Origin: Choanephora cucurbitarum
Taxonomy: Eukaryota; Mucoromycota; Mucoromycetes; Mucorales; Choanephoraceae
Reading direction: 5' to 3'
DNA: 64,000 nucleotides
Assembly (NCBI GenBank): GCA_025331435.1
Contig: JAIWNI010000014.1
Location: forward strand, 186,001 to 250,000
The translations under genes and the position numbers were made by a program. The notes under the pieces were generated by a model. The model was not told the DNA's origin. It ran no database searches and saw nothing but the letters and a program-made list of their open reading frames with translations. Shown piece by piece: positions 12,667 through 23,543 of the stretch (position 1 is the stretch's first letter; the number at the start of each line of letters is the position of its first letter).

Positions 12667-15171
12667 TTCAATTGCTTGGTAATAAGAAGTTTTATTTAGT
12701 ACACAAAGTATACTTTGATATCAAGCAATATTAAGGGTGGTCAGAGATAAAGTTTGACATTTCTATACCGCTTCTTCTCTGATCTGTGATGCGAGATAGC
12801 TCACTCAAATCCATATCAAGTCAAACACAAATATGAATATCTACTACTCTGCTAAAAAGTCAAGGTCATCTAAGGTGAAGCTTCCGCTCAACTAATAAGC
12901 GAACTGATCGAAATTACTTGATACTTGAGTCGGTACTTAAGCAAAAGATAAAAAGACTTGACTTGATCAACTTTTAGGTGCCATTTTTCTTTGCTTTGGT
13001 AAGTAATTTTCTTGTTCATTCTATCGTTTAGGAGCTCTTTAACTTTAACCAAAGTTATGTCTCCAACTGTATGAACTACTGCATTCTTGATGTACATGTA
13101 AGTATCTTATATTGCTCTTCGGGACACTAATTCTGCTTATTATATATATTGGAATCCTCGGTTACTTTATCCTCTAAGTACAAGAGCTGTCAATCTTTCG
13201 TCTTTTATTGTTGCCCTTGTGCTACCTTCCGTAAAAAGAGAGGCTTTGTATTATAGTTCTGCTTCTTTTTTCTTACCTTAGACCTTAATGGCCAAATAAA
13301 ACGTATTACAATCCAACTCTTCTTATCCGATAGTAACAGATGATCATGAGTTTGTAAATTGCAGTTTGTTTCATGTTTTATTAATTGGAAAAATCCTTCT
13401 GATGTAGCAGCAAGAAAAAAAAAAGAGGGAGGAATAAAGTCAGTTAGAGAACCAGATCAACAATTGAAAATCTGCTAAAAACTAGCTTTGAGTCAAAAAC
13501 ATTTGCTTTTCTTTGAATGAGACTAGTTCACTGAATTTATTGCTCTCCATTCAATATTAATCAAAGCATTGTAAGTAGAAAGTAAGTGATGCGAGTTATC
13601 GTCATTGACCATAAAAGCTCTCTTGTCGCAAATTGTCACATGTCATCTTTCTTTTTGTAATTCTAGGTTGATAATGTAAACGTTCAACCTGCCTTTTGCT
13701 TCGCTTGAAAATACAAGAAAACGCGCCATTTTTATGCTTTTCTGGATAGATTTTTTCTTTGTTTTGTAGGTTGTATTGTACCATGAGAAGAGATTCCAAC
13801 ACTTGTAGAGCTAGTGAGAGTGAAATGCGGATTGAGTCATAAGATAGAAATGGTGACACACAGCCTCCTCACTGATCTTTTCTCTAATTTTTAAATACTG
13901 ACTACTGTATTTCAACTTACTCCTTTAAATTGGTACCTTGCAAGAAGATAGTCTTTGCAATGAGTACAAGCACGGCCTTTTATACCTGTGGTAACTGACA
14001 TCTTCTAAAGATTTGGTTTTAGGATCGGATTTGACATAAGATTGGAACTGAGTGTTAGGCGGATCAGGATAAGAAAATGAATGTTAAAAACCAATTAAAA
14101 ATTTTCTTTCAGGAATTCTCTTTTCTTTCCTCTCCTCACAATTTAAACAATTGACTATTGGTGCAAAGCAAGTAAGCTCTTTGCTAATAGAAGCCGCAAA
14201 TCTTGTTAATATAAATCATCATATAGTAATGTTAAACATGTAGTAAGCCTTGTTAATTGACTTGTTTTCAAAGATATGGGCTCAATTTAATCCAAATGTT
14301 AAAATCCAATCAATATTCTACTTAAATCTTTGTAGTTGATTATCAATTATATGTGAAACTATACGCAGCCGTTCGGTGTATACCAAGGGCTAGTTCAAAG
14401 TAAGTTTAAGTCATCTGCATGTCTTCAATGAGCTAATTTTTGTTTCAATAGTTTTCAATAGATGCTTCTTCCTAGGTGCCTTAATCTAAAGACAAAGATC
14501 TTATTCTGTTTGAGAAGGTAAAGTAGTTTCTTACGAGTTCTGTTGATCAATAATCTAATGTTAATCTCTAGTCAATCTAAGCGTTGTATCTTCTTATGTT
14601 CCATGTGCGTGCGATTCAAGGAAAATCTTAGGTATATCAATGCTAAAGGGCTTACTTGTAGTATTCTTGTAAGCAATTGTATAACAAGCCAAGCTGTGGT
14701 TGTCAAGATAAGTATCAGATAGTCAGAGGGGCATTTTGTGGCTGGGTAGCGAGGAGGAAACGGGTATGGGTGCCTGGTACATTGGGTAGTAATTCATCCA
14801 ATGATATCGATATCTCGATGAAGATGCAGCATCATTTATAGTAATTTATAATTAACAATAAACCAACTATTTCAAGCGATCCGAAAAACTTTTTTCGTAT
14901 TATGTTTTAACCGAATGCCAAATGCGTAATAATATAAGGATAGCATCCAATAGCATAGAACAATAATTACTAAATAAAGCATACATCTTCAAACTAAGGT
15001 CAAATCGTAAAGAAGTGTATTTCAATTGTTTGTGTAAAAATGTAACTTGAAAGAGCCTATGGGAGTTTACTAGTACAAAGGCCGAAGGAAGCACAGAAGG
15101 TGTTTTTAAGCCAATCGTGTATCTCAATTTCGTTTAGAAGAACAAATGATCGTTTGTCGTAGGCCTGTAGT
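12667..15171. other. Gene-poor AT-rich stretch upstream of RMI1
   Basis: About 2.5 kb with no supported gene. The minus-strand ORFs at 12888-13097, 13602-13859 and 14900-15127 lack recognisable motifs. The proximal few hundred bases next to 12667 should be the RMI1 promoter. The stretch merges into a region carrying transposon debris (15.2-17.0 kb), so it may itself contain remnants too decayed to recognise. Confidence 0.45.
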
Positions 15172-15411
15172 CTGCAGAAAAAAAGTATAGATTACATATA
15201 GAATTCTGCACATATAGACTACAGATTTAATGCATAATTATGTCTTAAATCTATATTCTTTTTTAGTAGAGGAAAATCTGTGGATTTTATATAGATTTGA
15301 GGCCTAAATCTGTATATGGATTTAATCTAGAATTATGTCATAAATCCAAACTTTGGATTTAATGCGGATTTAGGCTGAAATCCATATAAAATCTATACTT
15401 TTTTTTTGCAG
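15172..15411. mobile_element. MITE-like element with terminal inverted repeats
   Basis: The left end CTGCAGAAAAAAAGTATAGA (from 15172) and the right end (to 15411) are inverted copies of each other over about 22 bp with one mismatch. The 240-bp interior has no ORF. It is built of many short near-palindromic copies around AAATCTATAT/ATATAGATTT and GGATTTA.../TAAATCC. Small size, inverted ends and no coding capacity are the hallmarks of a MITE, probably mobilised by a Tc1/mariner-type transposase. A TA lies 3 bp outside the left end and 5 bp outside the right end, but I cannot fix the target duplication with certainty. It sits about 0.7 kb from transposase debris, which could be coincidence. 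Confidence 0.6.
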
Positions 15412-16149
15412 TGTGTATGTTCCGTTTGGAACGTCCAATGATTCGCTGACCACAAGGTCAATCACGCCTTGCGTTCTTAACACTTGCTTGTTGAATGGGC
15501 CTTTCCCCCCCTTGGCAATTGATCGTTGGGCGATCGACTTGTGAGGATCTCGTCAGACACTACAAAACTCAAAAAGTGAAACAAAAGGAAGGAAGAAAAA
15601 ATAGCCTTATTTATCACCGTCATGGCTTCTTTGTTCTGTTGTCGTGGCACAGAGCTGTTGTTGTTCATGACAATGAAATCGCCAGTTGTGTGGGGATTTA
15701 CAATCAACAAAAGCGGAATTTCAAAATGGTAAAGTACCTCAACAGATGGTTTCAGTTCAAAAGATGATTTCAGGAACAGGACCATAATCCAAACCTTGTC
15801 ATACATTTCTGTTTCATATGGGGAGCATGACACGGATAGCACATTTGTTGGGACTTTAGCTCGCCAATTATGGGATAAACAAGCTCGTCGACATGCCATT
15901 CCATCAGCGAAAGGTTGTATACGGTGATCATGGGCCGACTTAGAAAGCCTATAGCAAATGGTGTTATACTCAAGGCGCAACACTTTGGTGAAAATCCTGT
16001 GCGAGTCTTTTCTTTTTCTTCTTACTGCATTGACCATGAATAAGTTCTTCAGAGCGCTTGCCCATTACGACACTTGTTCAAGCTATTTGCGTGAATGCAC
16101 CACAAATCCCTTTAAAATCAAAAAACTATGAGACGTATTACTGATTCTT
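15412..16149. other. Unassigned stretch between MITE and transposase relic
   Basis: Contains an open minus-strand frame (16037-15477, 186 codons) with no recognised motif and an odd, Cys/His/Arg-rich N-terminal half. The plus strand has shorter overlapping ORFs. Sitting between two pieces of mobile DNA, it could be further transposon debris. I do not call a gene. Confidence 0.3.
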
Positions 16150-16960
16150 GTCATAAGTGTCCCAGTATCTTGTTTCGTTTGAATTTACTCTTAACCAAAA
16201 ACTGTTCCATTGGATCAAGTTCAGGATGGCAACTAGACTACAGCGGTTACAATGAAATGCTACCTAGTAAGCTATATCAGCCAATGTTATGGATTGGAAC
16301 ATGATCTATCACGAGAAAATGGCCTTTCCTATCTGGATACTGGTCCATTTCACCCATTGTGGCCTTTAGAAAACTAACACAGTGTCCCGTAAGTGTCCCT
16401 TTGATCACACGCCCAACGTCTTCTTTTTTTATTGGATGGAGCCTGAGGAAGTCTGAGGCGACATTTAATCAGGCCCCTGGACAGAAATTGCGCCTAAAAC
16501 GGTTGTTGTTTTTTTTTTGCTCATGTTTTGGGAACTGTGACCACTGCAGAGGAGCCTTTCTCTTTGACCATGCCATACTACGTTTCAAATGCATATGAAA
16601 TAACAGATTCATCAAGGAAGACGCAGTTGGTCGTAAGGTTCATGTCTGCTTTTTTTTTTCCTATGCATGAATCTAATCCAGGCGTTCTTGCAATCGTTTC
16701 CTCACTGTCTCGATCTACAGGTTGAAAACGAGCTCTTTTTTTTTTCTTTTACAAAATCAAACAAGGTAATATGTTTAATTCTGTGAATATTTGTCTCAAG
16801 TGCTTCATCAGGTCGTCCAAGACGACTAAAGGGTTCGTATCCATACTACTCAAGAATTGCTTTTTTTTTTATCTGGTCCTCATTAAGAATGTGTGGACGA
16901 CCCCGTCTTTCTACCTTTTCTCAAAGATATTATCAGGAACCCCCCCCCCCCCCCCTCTTA
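16150..16960 (-). pseudogene. Decayed Tc1/IS630-like DDE transposase
   Basis: Reading the minus strand in three frames recovers, in correct order, the blocks of a DDE transposase. They are: a basic RRGRPHILNEDQI segment (around 16910); NPLVVLDDLMKHLRQIFTEL (helix-turn-helix-like); RDSEETIARTPGLD; the first catalytic block NCVFLDESVISYAFET; YGMVKEKGSSAVVTVP; HFLVIDHVPIHNI (second Asp block); and LPSELDPMEQFLVKSK (third block, normally LPPYSPELNPIE). Stops and frameshifts separate them, and a 16-nt poly-C run lies at 16940-16955. This is clearly a dead copy. The family is a large Tc1/IS630-like group with NPIE-type endings, frequent in Mucorales. Confidence 0.75.
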
Positions 16961-17147
16961 CTGTTCAGTCCATTTTTTTTGCGCTGTACAAACGTGAATC
17001 CCAAGCTATTTTGCAGCGCTCAGACATTTCTTAAACATCCTATTTGTCAGTGAACACATTTCGTACAACATGAATCCAGTTCTCGTCATTGGCTTGTATT
17101 TGCTTTCCGACAAGAGAAAGAGTTGTACCCTTGGTTAAAAGAAAAAT

Positions 17148-18390
17148 TTATTTCTGTGTCTTTATATCTAATAGTTCATTTTCATGCTTATCAGTGACTC
17201 CCAACAGAGATTCTGCCCCACTTAATTTGCTCTTCTTTTCATTCAACTGAACATTGCTATACCAAGCACCACCTGCTAAAGTCAAAACAATACCTAGACC
17301 ATTGGTTGCTGTGATACTCAGATCAAATATAATCACTGCCAACACAATAGACAACACTTGCTTCACATTTCCTATAGGATACTGTCAGTCCCCCCCAGTA
17401 AATAACATGCTCATCTTTGAACCTTACCGGCCACTGTCATCGTTAAGGCAGAGGTCTTTTTGTTGGCAGTAAAGCTCACCACATTCAAAAAGAAGGCAAT
17501 GATACCGTTCAACACAAGAGCAGATAGCACACCCCAGGTCAGTTTAGTCTGGATATAGTCCTGTACCAGTTCGAATTCACCTGTAGCATACGAATACAAC
17601 ATGGTCTGCATAAAGGCCAGAGGTGACATTCTCAGCAAGAGATCTAATGGATGTAACTTGAGTCGACCCACTTGAACTCGGTTGGTCACGACTGTCTTGA
17701 CAGCTGCCAATACTGTACCCAACACAGTCAAGAAGAATCCCATGGCTGTATAGTTATAATCACCAAAAGTAGCAAATCCAACACCTGCAATCACCTATAG
17801 AATAAGATCAATATCTATCCACCTATAGTACTTCAGTATACTTTACAGGTATTAAAGAGATATAGACCATACTGGAATAAGATTTCTTTAGAAACATGAC
17901 ATTCAAGATCACTGTAAACACAGGTGTCATGGCCCTCACTACTTGATGAAACTAATACCATTGCCTCAGTCTACATTCACACACACACACACTTTCTCTA
18001 TAACTTACAGGCACGGTAACCAGATTCCTAAAGAGTGATATAACAATTTAAATCAACTCAGCCCCAACACAATTTCTTTTTCTCTCTTTTAGTCACTTAC
18101 AATGATACGTTACTGATAGCAATATTGATCGTATAGAGTACAGAAAACATCAACATCACCATATTCTCTCTTTCTCCCAATGTAGCAGGCTTAAACAAAC
18201 CCATCTTCCAGAACGCATAAGAACCTATTGTACCGCATAATGTATGGATAGCAGTCAAAGCCCAGGGAAATGGAAATTGAAACATAGCCATAATCACTTT
18301 GTTATATAGTGTCAGGCCTAAATTCAGAAAGAAATACATGGATAGCCATAGCATAGAAGAATCTAAGCATTGTTCTGAAGGTGTTGCCAT
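17148..18390 (-). CDS. Triose-phosphate/nucleotide-sugar transporter family protein
   Basis: Five exons (18390-18101, 18027-18009, 17951-17847, 17794-17428, 17371-17148) join in phase to about 334 residues with about ten hydrophobic segments. Exon 2 is only 19 nt; joining it creates NVSLNLVTVPFHQVVRAMTP, a hallmark stretch of the TPT/DMT family. WLSMYFFLNLGLTLYNKVIM near the start is the other family signature. Members exchange phosphorylated sugars or nucleotide sugars across Golgi, ER or plastid membranes. The fungal relatives (S. pombe TPT-domain and Sly41-like proteins) are mostly uncharacterised, so the substrate is unknown. The C-terminal tail is hydrophilic and probably cytosolic. Introns 2 and 3 are short, and one contains a CA microsatellite. 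Confidence 0.88.
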
Positions 18391-18517
18391 CTTGTTTGAT
18401 ATTACAACAGAAAGAAAAAGGTTTCTATTTCAAAAAAAGCTCCTCTCAGTAAAAAAAAAAAAAAAAAAATTAAAAATAAACCCAATTTTTAAAATAGGTA
18501 TCGGAGTTTCAATAGAT

Positions 18518-18590
18518 AAGAAAGAGAGAGAAAGAGAGAGAGAGAGAAAGAGAGAAAGACATCTTTAAAGAGAGAGAGAGAGAGGCTGAC
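18518..18590. repeat. GA-rich microsatellite
   Basis: A run of GA dinucleotides with a few interruptions lies about 130 bp upstream of the transporter start on its minus-strand orientation (CT-rich in the sense strand). Pyrimidine-rich tracts upstream of start codons are common in this window and may be part of the promoter or leader. Confidence 0.7.
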
Positions 18591-18597
18591 GTTGGTT

Positions 18598-18638
18598 TAA
18601 GACAAGAAAAAAAAAAGTTATTTTTATTTCTTGTCTTA
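18598..18638. repeat. Inverted repeat / hairpin
   Basis: The 12-nt arm TAAGACAAGAAA (18598-18609) is perfectly inverted at 18627-18638 (TTTCTTGTCTTA), with a 17-nt A/T-rich loop. It lies between the 3' end of the kinase gene and the start of the transporter gene, both on the minus strand. It could be a 3'-end structure, a chance palindrome, or a tiny transposon scar. Confidence 0.5.
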
Positions 18639-18835
18639 TCATTGGCTTAGTCAATTTTGAAAGTCAAATGAAGCTATATTTGGCTGAGGGACAAGAAGAA
18701 AAATAACATCATTTCTAAACAAATTGTATGAGTTTCCTATTCTCCATTGGATGACAAACGATGGCTTTAGAAACACATATTTCCATTTTTAGACAGCATC
18801 GTTACTGAAAGTTTTACAGGGTATGATCTTTATTT

Positions 18836-19924
18836 TTATAACCACCAAGATTCTTTCTCTTGAGTATGAATAAACAGCTCTTCATCCTCAGTCAAATGTT
18901 CAAAGTCGTCATCTTCTTCATCATAGTCATCCTCTTCTTCCTCTAGATCTTGTTCCACCATATCAGACCAAGAGAGACCGACAGTGTCCTGACTAAAGTA
19001 AGCAGAATCATAACTTGCCTTGGTTGAATGGTGGGGTATAATGTCAACAGGCATCACAGTCAACTGGCTCAGATTCATAAAGGCCTTTTTCATGGTCTGG
19101 ATATCACAACGATCCGAGGGATTGACACAGAGAACATGATCCAATAGGAATCGAGTACATTCATGACTGAGACGAGGAAAGAGAGAATGAGCAAGGTAGG
19201 CAGGGTTTCGTTTGAATTCGGCGAATCCCATGTCTTCTTCAGTGGCTTCATTCCAAGGGTTCTTACCGAACAAGAGGGCCAGCAAGAGGATACCCAAGGA
19301 CCAGATATCAGAGGCAGCAGCATCATAGGCATCAAAGCAATCCTCCTGTTCATCTGTAGCAAAATGCTCAGGACCCAGATAGGTCGTTGAGCCACATCCA
19401 AATTCAAATGAGAAACGATCTCTGGTGGCCAATCCGAAATCAGCCACTTTGCAGGTATCTTGAGAGGACAACAGGATGTTTTCTAGCTTGATGTCTCGAT
19501 GGTAAATGCCATGGCCATGTAGGTATTCAATGGCCTCTAAGATCTGAACAAAAAAGGCCTTGATGGTCGCATCTTCTCTTTCTGGATTCTGAATGACATA
19601 TTCAAATAGATCACCACCGTCACAGAGTTCCATGATCATGTAGATAAAGTCTTCTTCATACTCTACATCTTCTAGACCGAGTAAATAAGGGTGATTGAGT
19701 TGGTGTTGGATATCGAGTTCGAGTTGTTGAAGTTGAAGTTGAGTAGGGTCAAGACCTCTTTTGGAGAGGACCTTGATGGCCACGTAATGGTTGTCGACAA
19801 GAGATTGTCCCAGAAAGAGACAGCCATAAGTACCACGGCCTAATTCTTCCAACAGTTGATAGGATTGAATGCGTTTATCTACCATACTATCTGATAGTTG
19901 ATCCCAATTGAGTGATAAAGCCAT
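18836..19924 (-). CDS. Ser/Thr protein kinase, Ran1/Sks1-like
   Basis: A single uninterrupted frame of 362 residues. All kinase landmarks are present: the glycine loop LGRGTYGCLFLG (residues 28-39), VAIK with Lys51, the catalytic loop YHRDIKLENILL, VADFGLA, the activation-loop sequence GCGSTTYLGPEHF in place of APE, and SDIWSLGILLLALLFGKNPW. The GCGS...PE activation loop and the intronless compact form are typical of the fungal Ran1/Pat1-Sks1-Vhs1 group, which acts in nutrient and meiosis/G1 signalling. The C-terminal about 45 residues are very acidic (EEEEDDYDEEDDDFEHL) and probably unstructured. The exact orthologue is uncertain. Both neighbours are on the same strand. Confidence 0.88.
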   Translation of the reverse strand: MALSLNWDQLSDSMVDKRIQSYQLLEELGRGTYGCLFLGQSLVDNHYVAIKVLSKRGLDPTQLQLQQLELDIQHQLNHPYLLGLEDVEYEEDFIYMIMELCDGGDLFEYVIQNPEREDATIKAFFVQILEAIEYLHGHGIYHRDIKLENILLSSQDTCKVADFGLATRDRFSFEFGCGSTTYLGPEHFATDEQEDCFDAYDAAASDIWSLGILLLALLFGKNPWNEATEEDMGFAEFKRNPAYLAHSLFPRLSHECTRFLLDHVLCVNPSDRCDIQTMKKAFMNLSQLTVMPVDIIPHHSTKASYDSAYFSQDTVGLSWSDMVEQDLEEEEDDYDEEDDDFEHLTEDEELFIHTQEKESWWL

Positions 19925-20627
19925 AGTGTATATAGATGTTGTTATAAAAAAAAGAGGGAAAGGAGAGATCTAAATTGGATAAAGTATGTTTCTTACAAAA
20001 TTGTATGTGTGTTAAATGAATGTGTTGACTGAAAAGTGCATAAAAAAAAAAGAAGTGTATAACGGCCTTTTTTTTTTCTTTTTTTTTTTCTTCTTTTGGT
20101 TGCTTTGTAGAGTGATTGCTTAAAGGAGTACTGCCATCATCTTGGTTGAATGGTCGAAATCAGGTGTTAGAGATGGGGGAAAAAGGAGAGAAGAAGAGTT
20201 AAGTGTGTGTGTGTATATATACTCTCTATAGAGATAGAGTTCTATATAAGCTATAGTTTCTATGTATGTTCTTATAAGATAGAGGTCACAGAGAATAACA
20301 CAGTGTATATAAAAGAGGAAAAAAAAAAAGAGAGAAAGAGAAAGAAAGAGAGAGAAAATATAAAAGGGAGATGATTCTGTGAATAAAATAAAGTGGTGTG
20401 AACTATAAGCACTACTATTTCAAGTAGTCATCATGCTGTAGCTATATTAACTGTGTTTGAAACTTGGAGAGAGAGAGAGGGTAGCAAATCAAATGCATGA
20501 ATCTAATCTTAGAGAGGGAGGGGGGTTGTTTAGCTCGGTCGTACAAATGATTATTTGTTTAGAGAGGCAAGACCTAAATTATTTGTTTAATTCATATAAC
20601 AAGTAGGCTCATTGTGAAACCATTTTA
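19925..20627. promoter_or_regulatory. Kinase upstream region with low-complexity tracts
   Basis: A 700-bp spacer between the kinase start and the 3' end of the ankyrin-FYVE gene. It contains T-runs (20066-20095), TG/TA dinucleotides (20203-20222), a GA-rich tract (20320-20370) and GAGAGAGGG near 20467. No gene is seen. It most likely holds the kinase promoter and a long leader; no specific binding site can be assigned. Confidence 0.45.
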
Positions 20628-22394
20628 TTATTGAGCATGCACAGGGCATTCTTTTCCCTTTGAAAACCAGGCATAAATACAGTGATGATGATAAGAACAC
20701 ATACAATTCAATCGCATCAGTGTATCATCTATAACTCACCATGCTTTTAGTTATCTTTATATGACAATCAGAACTGAATACTTTACCTAACTTGAATTCT
20801 TCAAAGCAGATCACACACTCTTGTCCAATCAAGGTAGAATTCAGATGGAGTCGATAGACAACATAGCGCATAGTACTAGAAGCACCTTTGGCCAGACAAG
20901 ATTGAACATGCTCTTCTTGTTCTAGTGCACTGTCTTCCAACAGTGATCTATCACAGACTGGACACTCTATCATCCTACTGGTCCTCTTCTTACTGTTCTC
21001 AATCACAGCCTGTTCAGCACACTCATCACAGATACGCTGTGGTTCATCCATCTCCACTTGGTGACGGTGAGGTGGACGAACGATCTCTTCAACCGAGAGT
21101 AACATTCGATTCATCGAACATCGATCACACACAATCTGACCACATTTACGACAATGATGGCGTCTGACCAACAGACGAAAGAAACGATGACACCGCCTGC
21201 AGTTCAATACCTGATCATTTCTTTCCCAACTCGTTTGATCAATTGCCAGCTGCTGAAGAAGAGGTTGAGGCAGACTGCATCTAGCCATGACAGATCGAGT
21301 CACTACTTCTGTATTCACTGTTGGTCTACTCTGTCTCTTTTTGTCAACTGGATCTGGCACAATCGGTTCTTCCTCTGGCTGTCTATCTGGAGGTGTGATC
21401 CAGGCTGTGGCCTTCTTCATGATACGGATCCATCGACGTTGCCTCAGACAGAACGGATCTGGACTGTGTTCTGTCCAGCTATCATGAGCAGCATTGTAAT
21501 AGGACCATCCCTCTCGATCCATGCGGGGGAATGTGCGGTCTACTGTCCAGTCTGTCAACCAGAACCATGAGGGATTCGGTAACTGGACCTTTGATTTTCC
21601 CTCGATCCTCTCATTCTCTCTCAGGTAACTGATACGTGCCTTTGTCTCTCCAAAGGACAGATAGGGTACATGGCGTGGATAGTCTAGTTGCTCAATCAAC
21701 ATGACAGGAATCGTGACATGACGATCGATAGCATGCTCTGGGTCCAAGAGGTGGCAGAGATAGGCTTCATGAGCAGCAGCAGCCACATCATAGGCTGTTT
21801 CGTCAAATCTATTCTTAATGGACACACTGGCTTTTTGTTTCAATAGCCAGATCACAATATCCACATATCCCTTGGATGCTGCATTCATCAGTGGTGTATG
21901 GCCCTGTTGACTGGTGACATTGACATCTGTCTGAGGTTGTTGGCATAACAGTTTGACCATCTCTAGATTACCGCATGAACAAGCATTGTGAAGTGCAGTC
22001 CATCCATCACGATCTTGGTGAACATAATTGGCTCCTTGTGTGATCAGATAATGAACCACATCATAATGATTTGCATAAGCGGCTTTTAAAAGTGCAGTCT
22101 AATGATTTAAAAAGGAGTGAATAAGAGAAATAGAGAAATGAATGCTTTCATTACTTCTTCTTCTTTATCCACAGCATCTATTTCACAAGAGGATGTATGA
22201 ACAAGGTATTTGACAAGTTCAAGGTGACCTCGTGAGGCTGCAAAATGAATGGGTCTAAGGCCTGTGGTTGTATGTGGCATGTTAGGATCACATCCTTCAG
22301 CTATCAGTCTCTGAACAAGATAGAGCTGTCCATTGGCTACAGAAGTATGGATGCTGAATCTGGACTGATTGTAAGTATTAAGCGCTGTAGTCAT
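20628..22394 (-). CDS. Ankyrin-dysferlin-FYVE-RING protein
   Basis: Three exons (22394-22155, 22098-20787, 20728-20628) give about 550 residues. In order: four or five ankyrin repeats (residues about 10-200; DGWTALHNACSCGNLEMVKLL is one); a dysferlin/peroxin-type segment WFWLTDWTVDRTFPRMDREG ending in RRRWIRIMKK-like QRRWIRIMKK; a FYVE zinc finger (CRRCHRFFRLLVRRHHCRKC, then VCDRC and CDEC); a CPVC pair; and a C-terminal RING. The RING is completed only by splicing the last exon: CVICFEEFKLDDTLMRLNCM joins CSYHHHCIYAWF and CPVH, closely resembling ZNRF-type E3 ligases. FYVE domains bind phosphatidylinositol 3-phosphate on endosomes, so an endosomal/vacuolar ubiquitin ligase is a reasonable inference. 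The exon-3 call is my manual extension; without it the RING is broken. Confidence 0.85.
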
Positions 22395-22744
22395 TCTTGT
22401 TTAACAAAACACATACAACACTAGTATAATGAAAATAAGAATAAAATAAGAGATATCAACTCTAAAAATAAAAAAAGTAAGAAAAAGAAAGAAAAAAAGA
22501 AAGGAGATGTTTAATCTTTTAAGAAAATAATGCGTGCATGCTATTTCCAGAAATGGATATAAAATATGCTCTTTTTTAAAGAGAAACGAGGATTTTTGTT
22601 GTTGTTGTTGTTGATCATGACCTATACTAAATTTAGAAAAAGGGAAATTCATGTAAGGATTGATTAATTATTTTAATAGGTTTTTAAAATATATAAAGAG
22701 GATTAGAAAAGAGAGAGAGAGAAGGGGGAGCTATAGATAATGAA

Positions 22745-23543
22745 TTACATCACAACACAACAACTGTTGGTCTTTTTGGCAGTCTTGTAGAACATTTTAG
22801 ATTGGTTGGATAATGCTTCTGATCTGTCCACTAGAGAATCAAGCTATCATACAACAGCATAAGCATAAGCTTGATTGTATTACACTTTCTCTTACCTTTT
22901 CACCACGTTGAAGTACTGAATCAATTGTCTTATGCTATAAAATAGTGAGTAGATCTAACAAAACATGTATCTGTAGTCTATATTACCAAAATAGCTGTTG
23001 TTTCATCTAATTCCTTTTGAACTTTCATGATGGCATCTGCTTGTTGAGGATCCTGATATTTTCTAAGGTATTCAGCTAATTCAGGATACTCTAGACTATC
23101 TGCTGTCTTCCATTGATTGGTTGGAAACTTGACCAAAAATTCATCCATAATCTTGTTTAACAAAGAAAAGGCTACTCTGGAAGGGTAATCTTTGTCACTG
23201 ATAATCATGCCACTGACACCTTGTGGGTGAGTATAGACATGAGCCACATTATCTACAACAACAACAAGTCAGACGATAGCCAGGGTCATATGCTTCTACT
23301 TACTTTCACTTTCAACACTCTGACGACGTCCTTCAGGTGTACGCTCGGCAATAGTTGTGGCCGAGAAGTTCATGAATTCTTGTACACTGTATCAAAGTTC
23401 AAGTAAACGACTAACCTCAAGTGAATCTACAAAGCTTACCTGCCACGTTGGAAGAAACCAAAACTAGACAAGTCAAATTGAGATGTCAATATTTTGGCCT
23501 TATCGGCATCTTTACGCAAAATCAAGATGGAGTAGAGTTTCAT
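22745..23543 (-). CDS. YKT6: R-SNARE YKT6
   Basis: Five exons (23543-23440, 23386-23304, 23252-22987, 22934-22896, 22843-22745) give 196 residues, almost exactly the usual length. The N-terminal longin domain starts [16 protein letters not shown] and contains [15 protein letters not shown] and [17 protein letters not shown]. The SNARE motif follows with the central Arg ([16 protein letters not shown]). The protein ends in NSCCVVM: the CVVM box is farnesylated and the preceding Cys palmitoylated in the family. YKT6 acts in ER-Golgi, endosome-vacuole and autophagosome-vacuole fusion. The gene lies about 350 bp upstream (in transcription order) of the ankyrin-FYVE-RING gene on the same strand. 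Confidence 0.95.

Noticed and set aside
15477..16037. 186-codon minus-strand ORF between MITE and transposase relic
   Set aside because: No motif found and no sequence resembling the neighbouring transposase blocks; could be debris but not supported as a gene.
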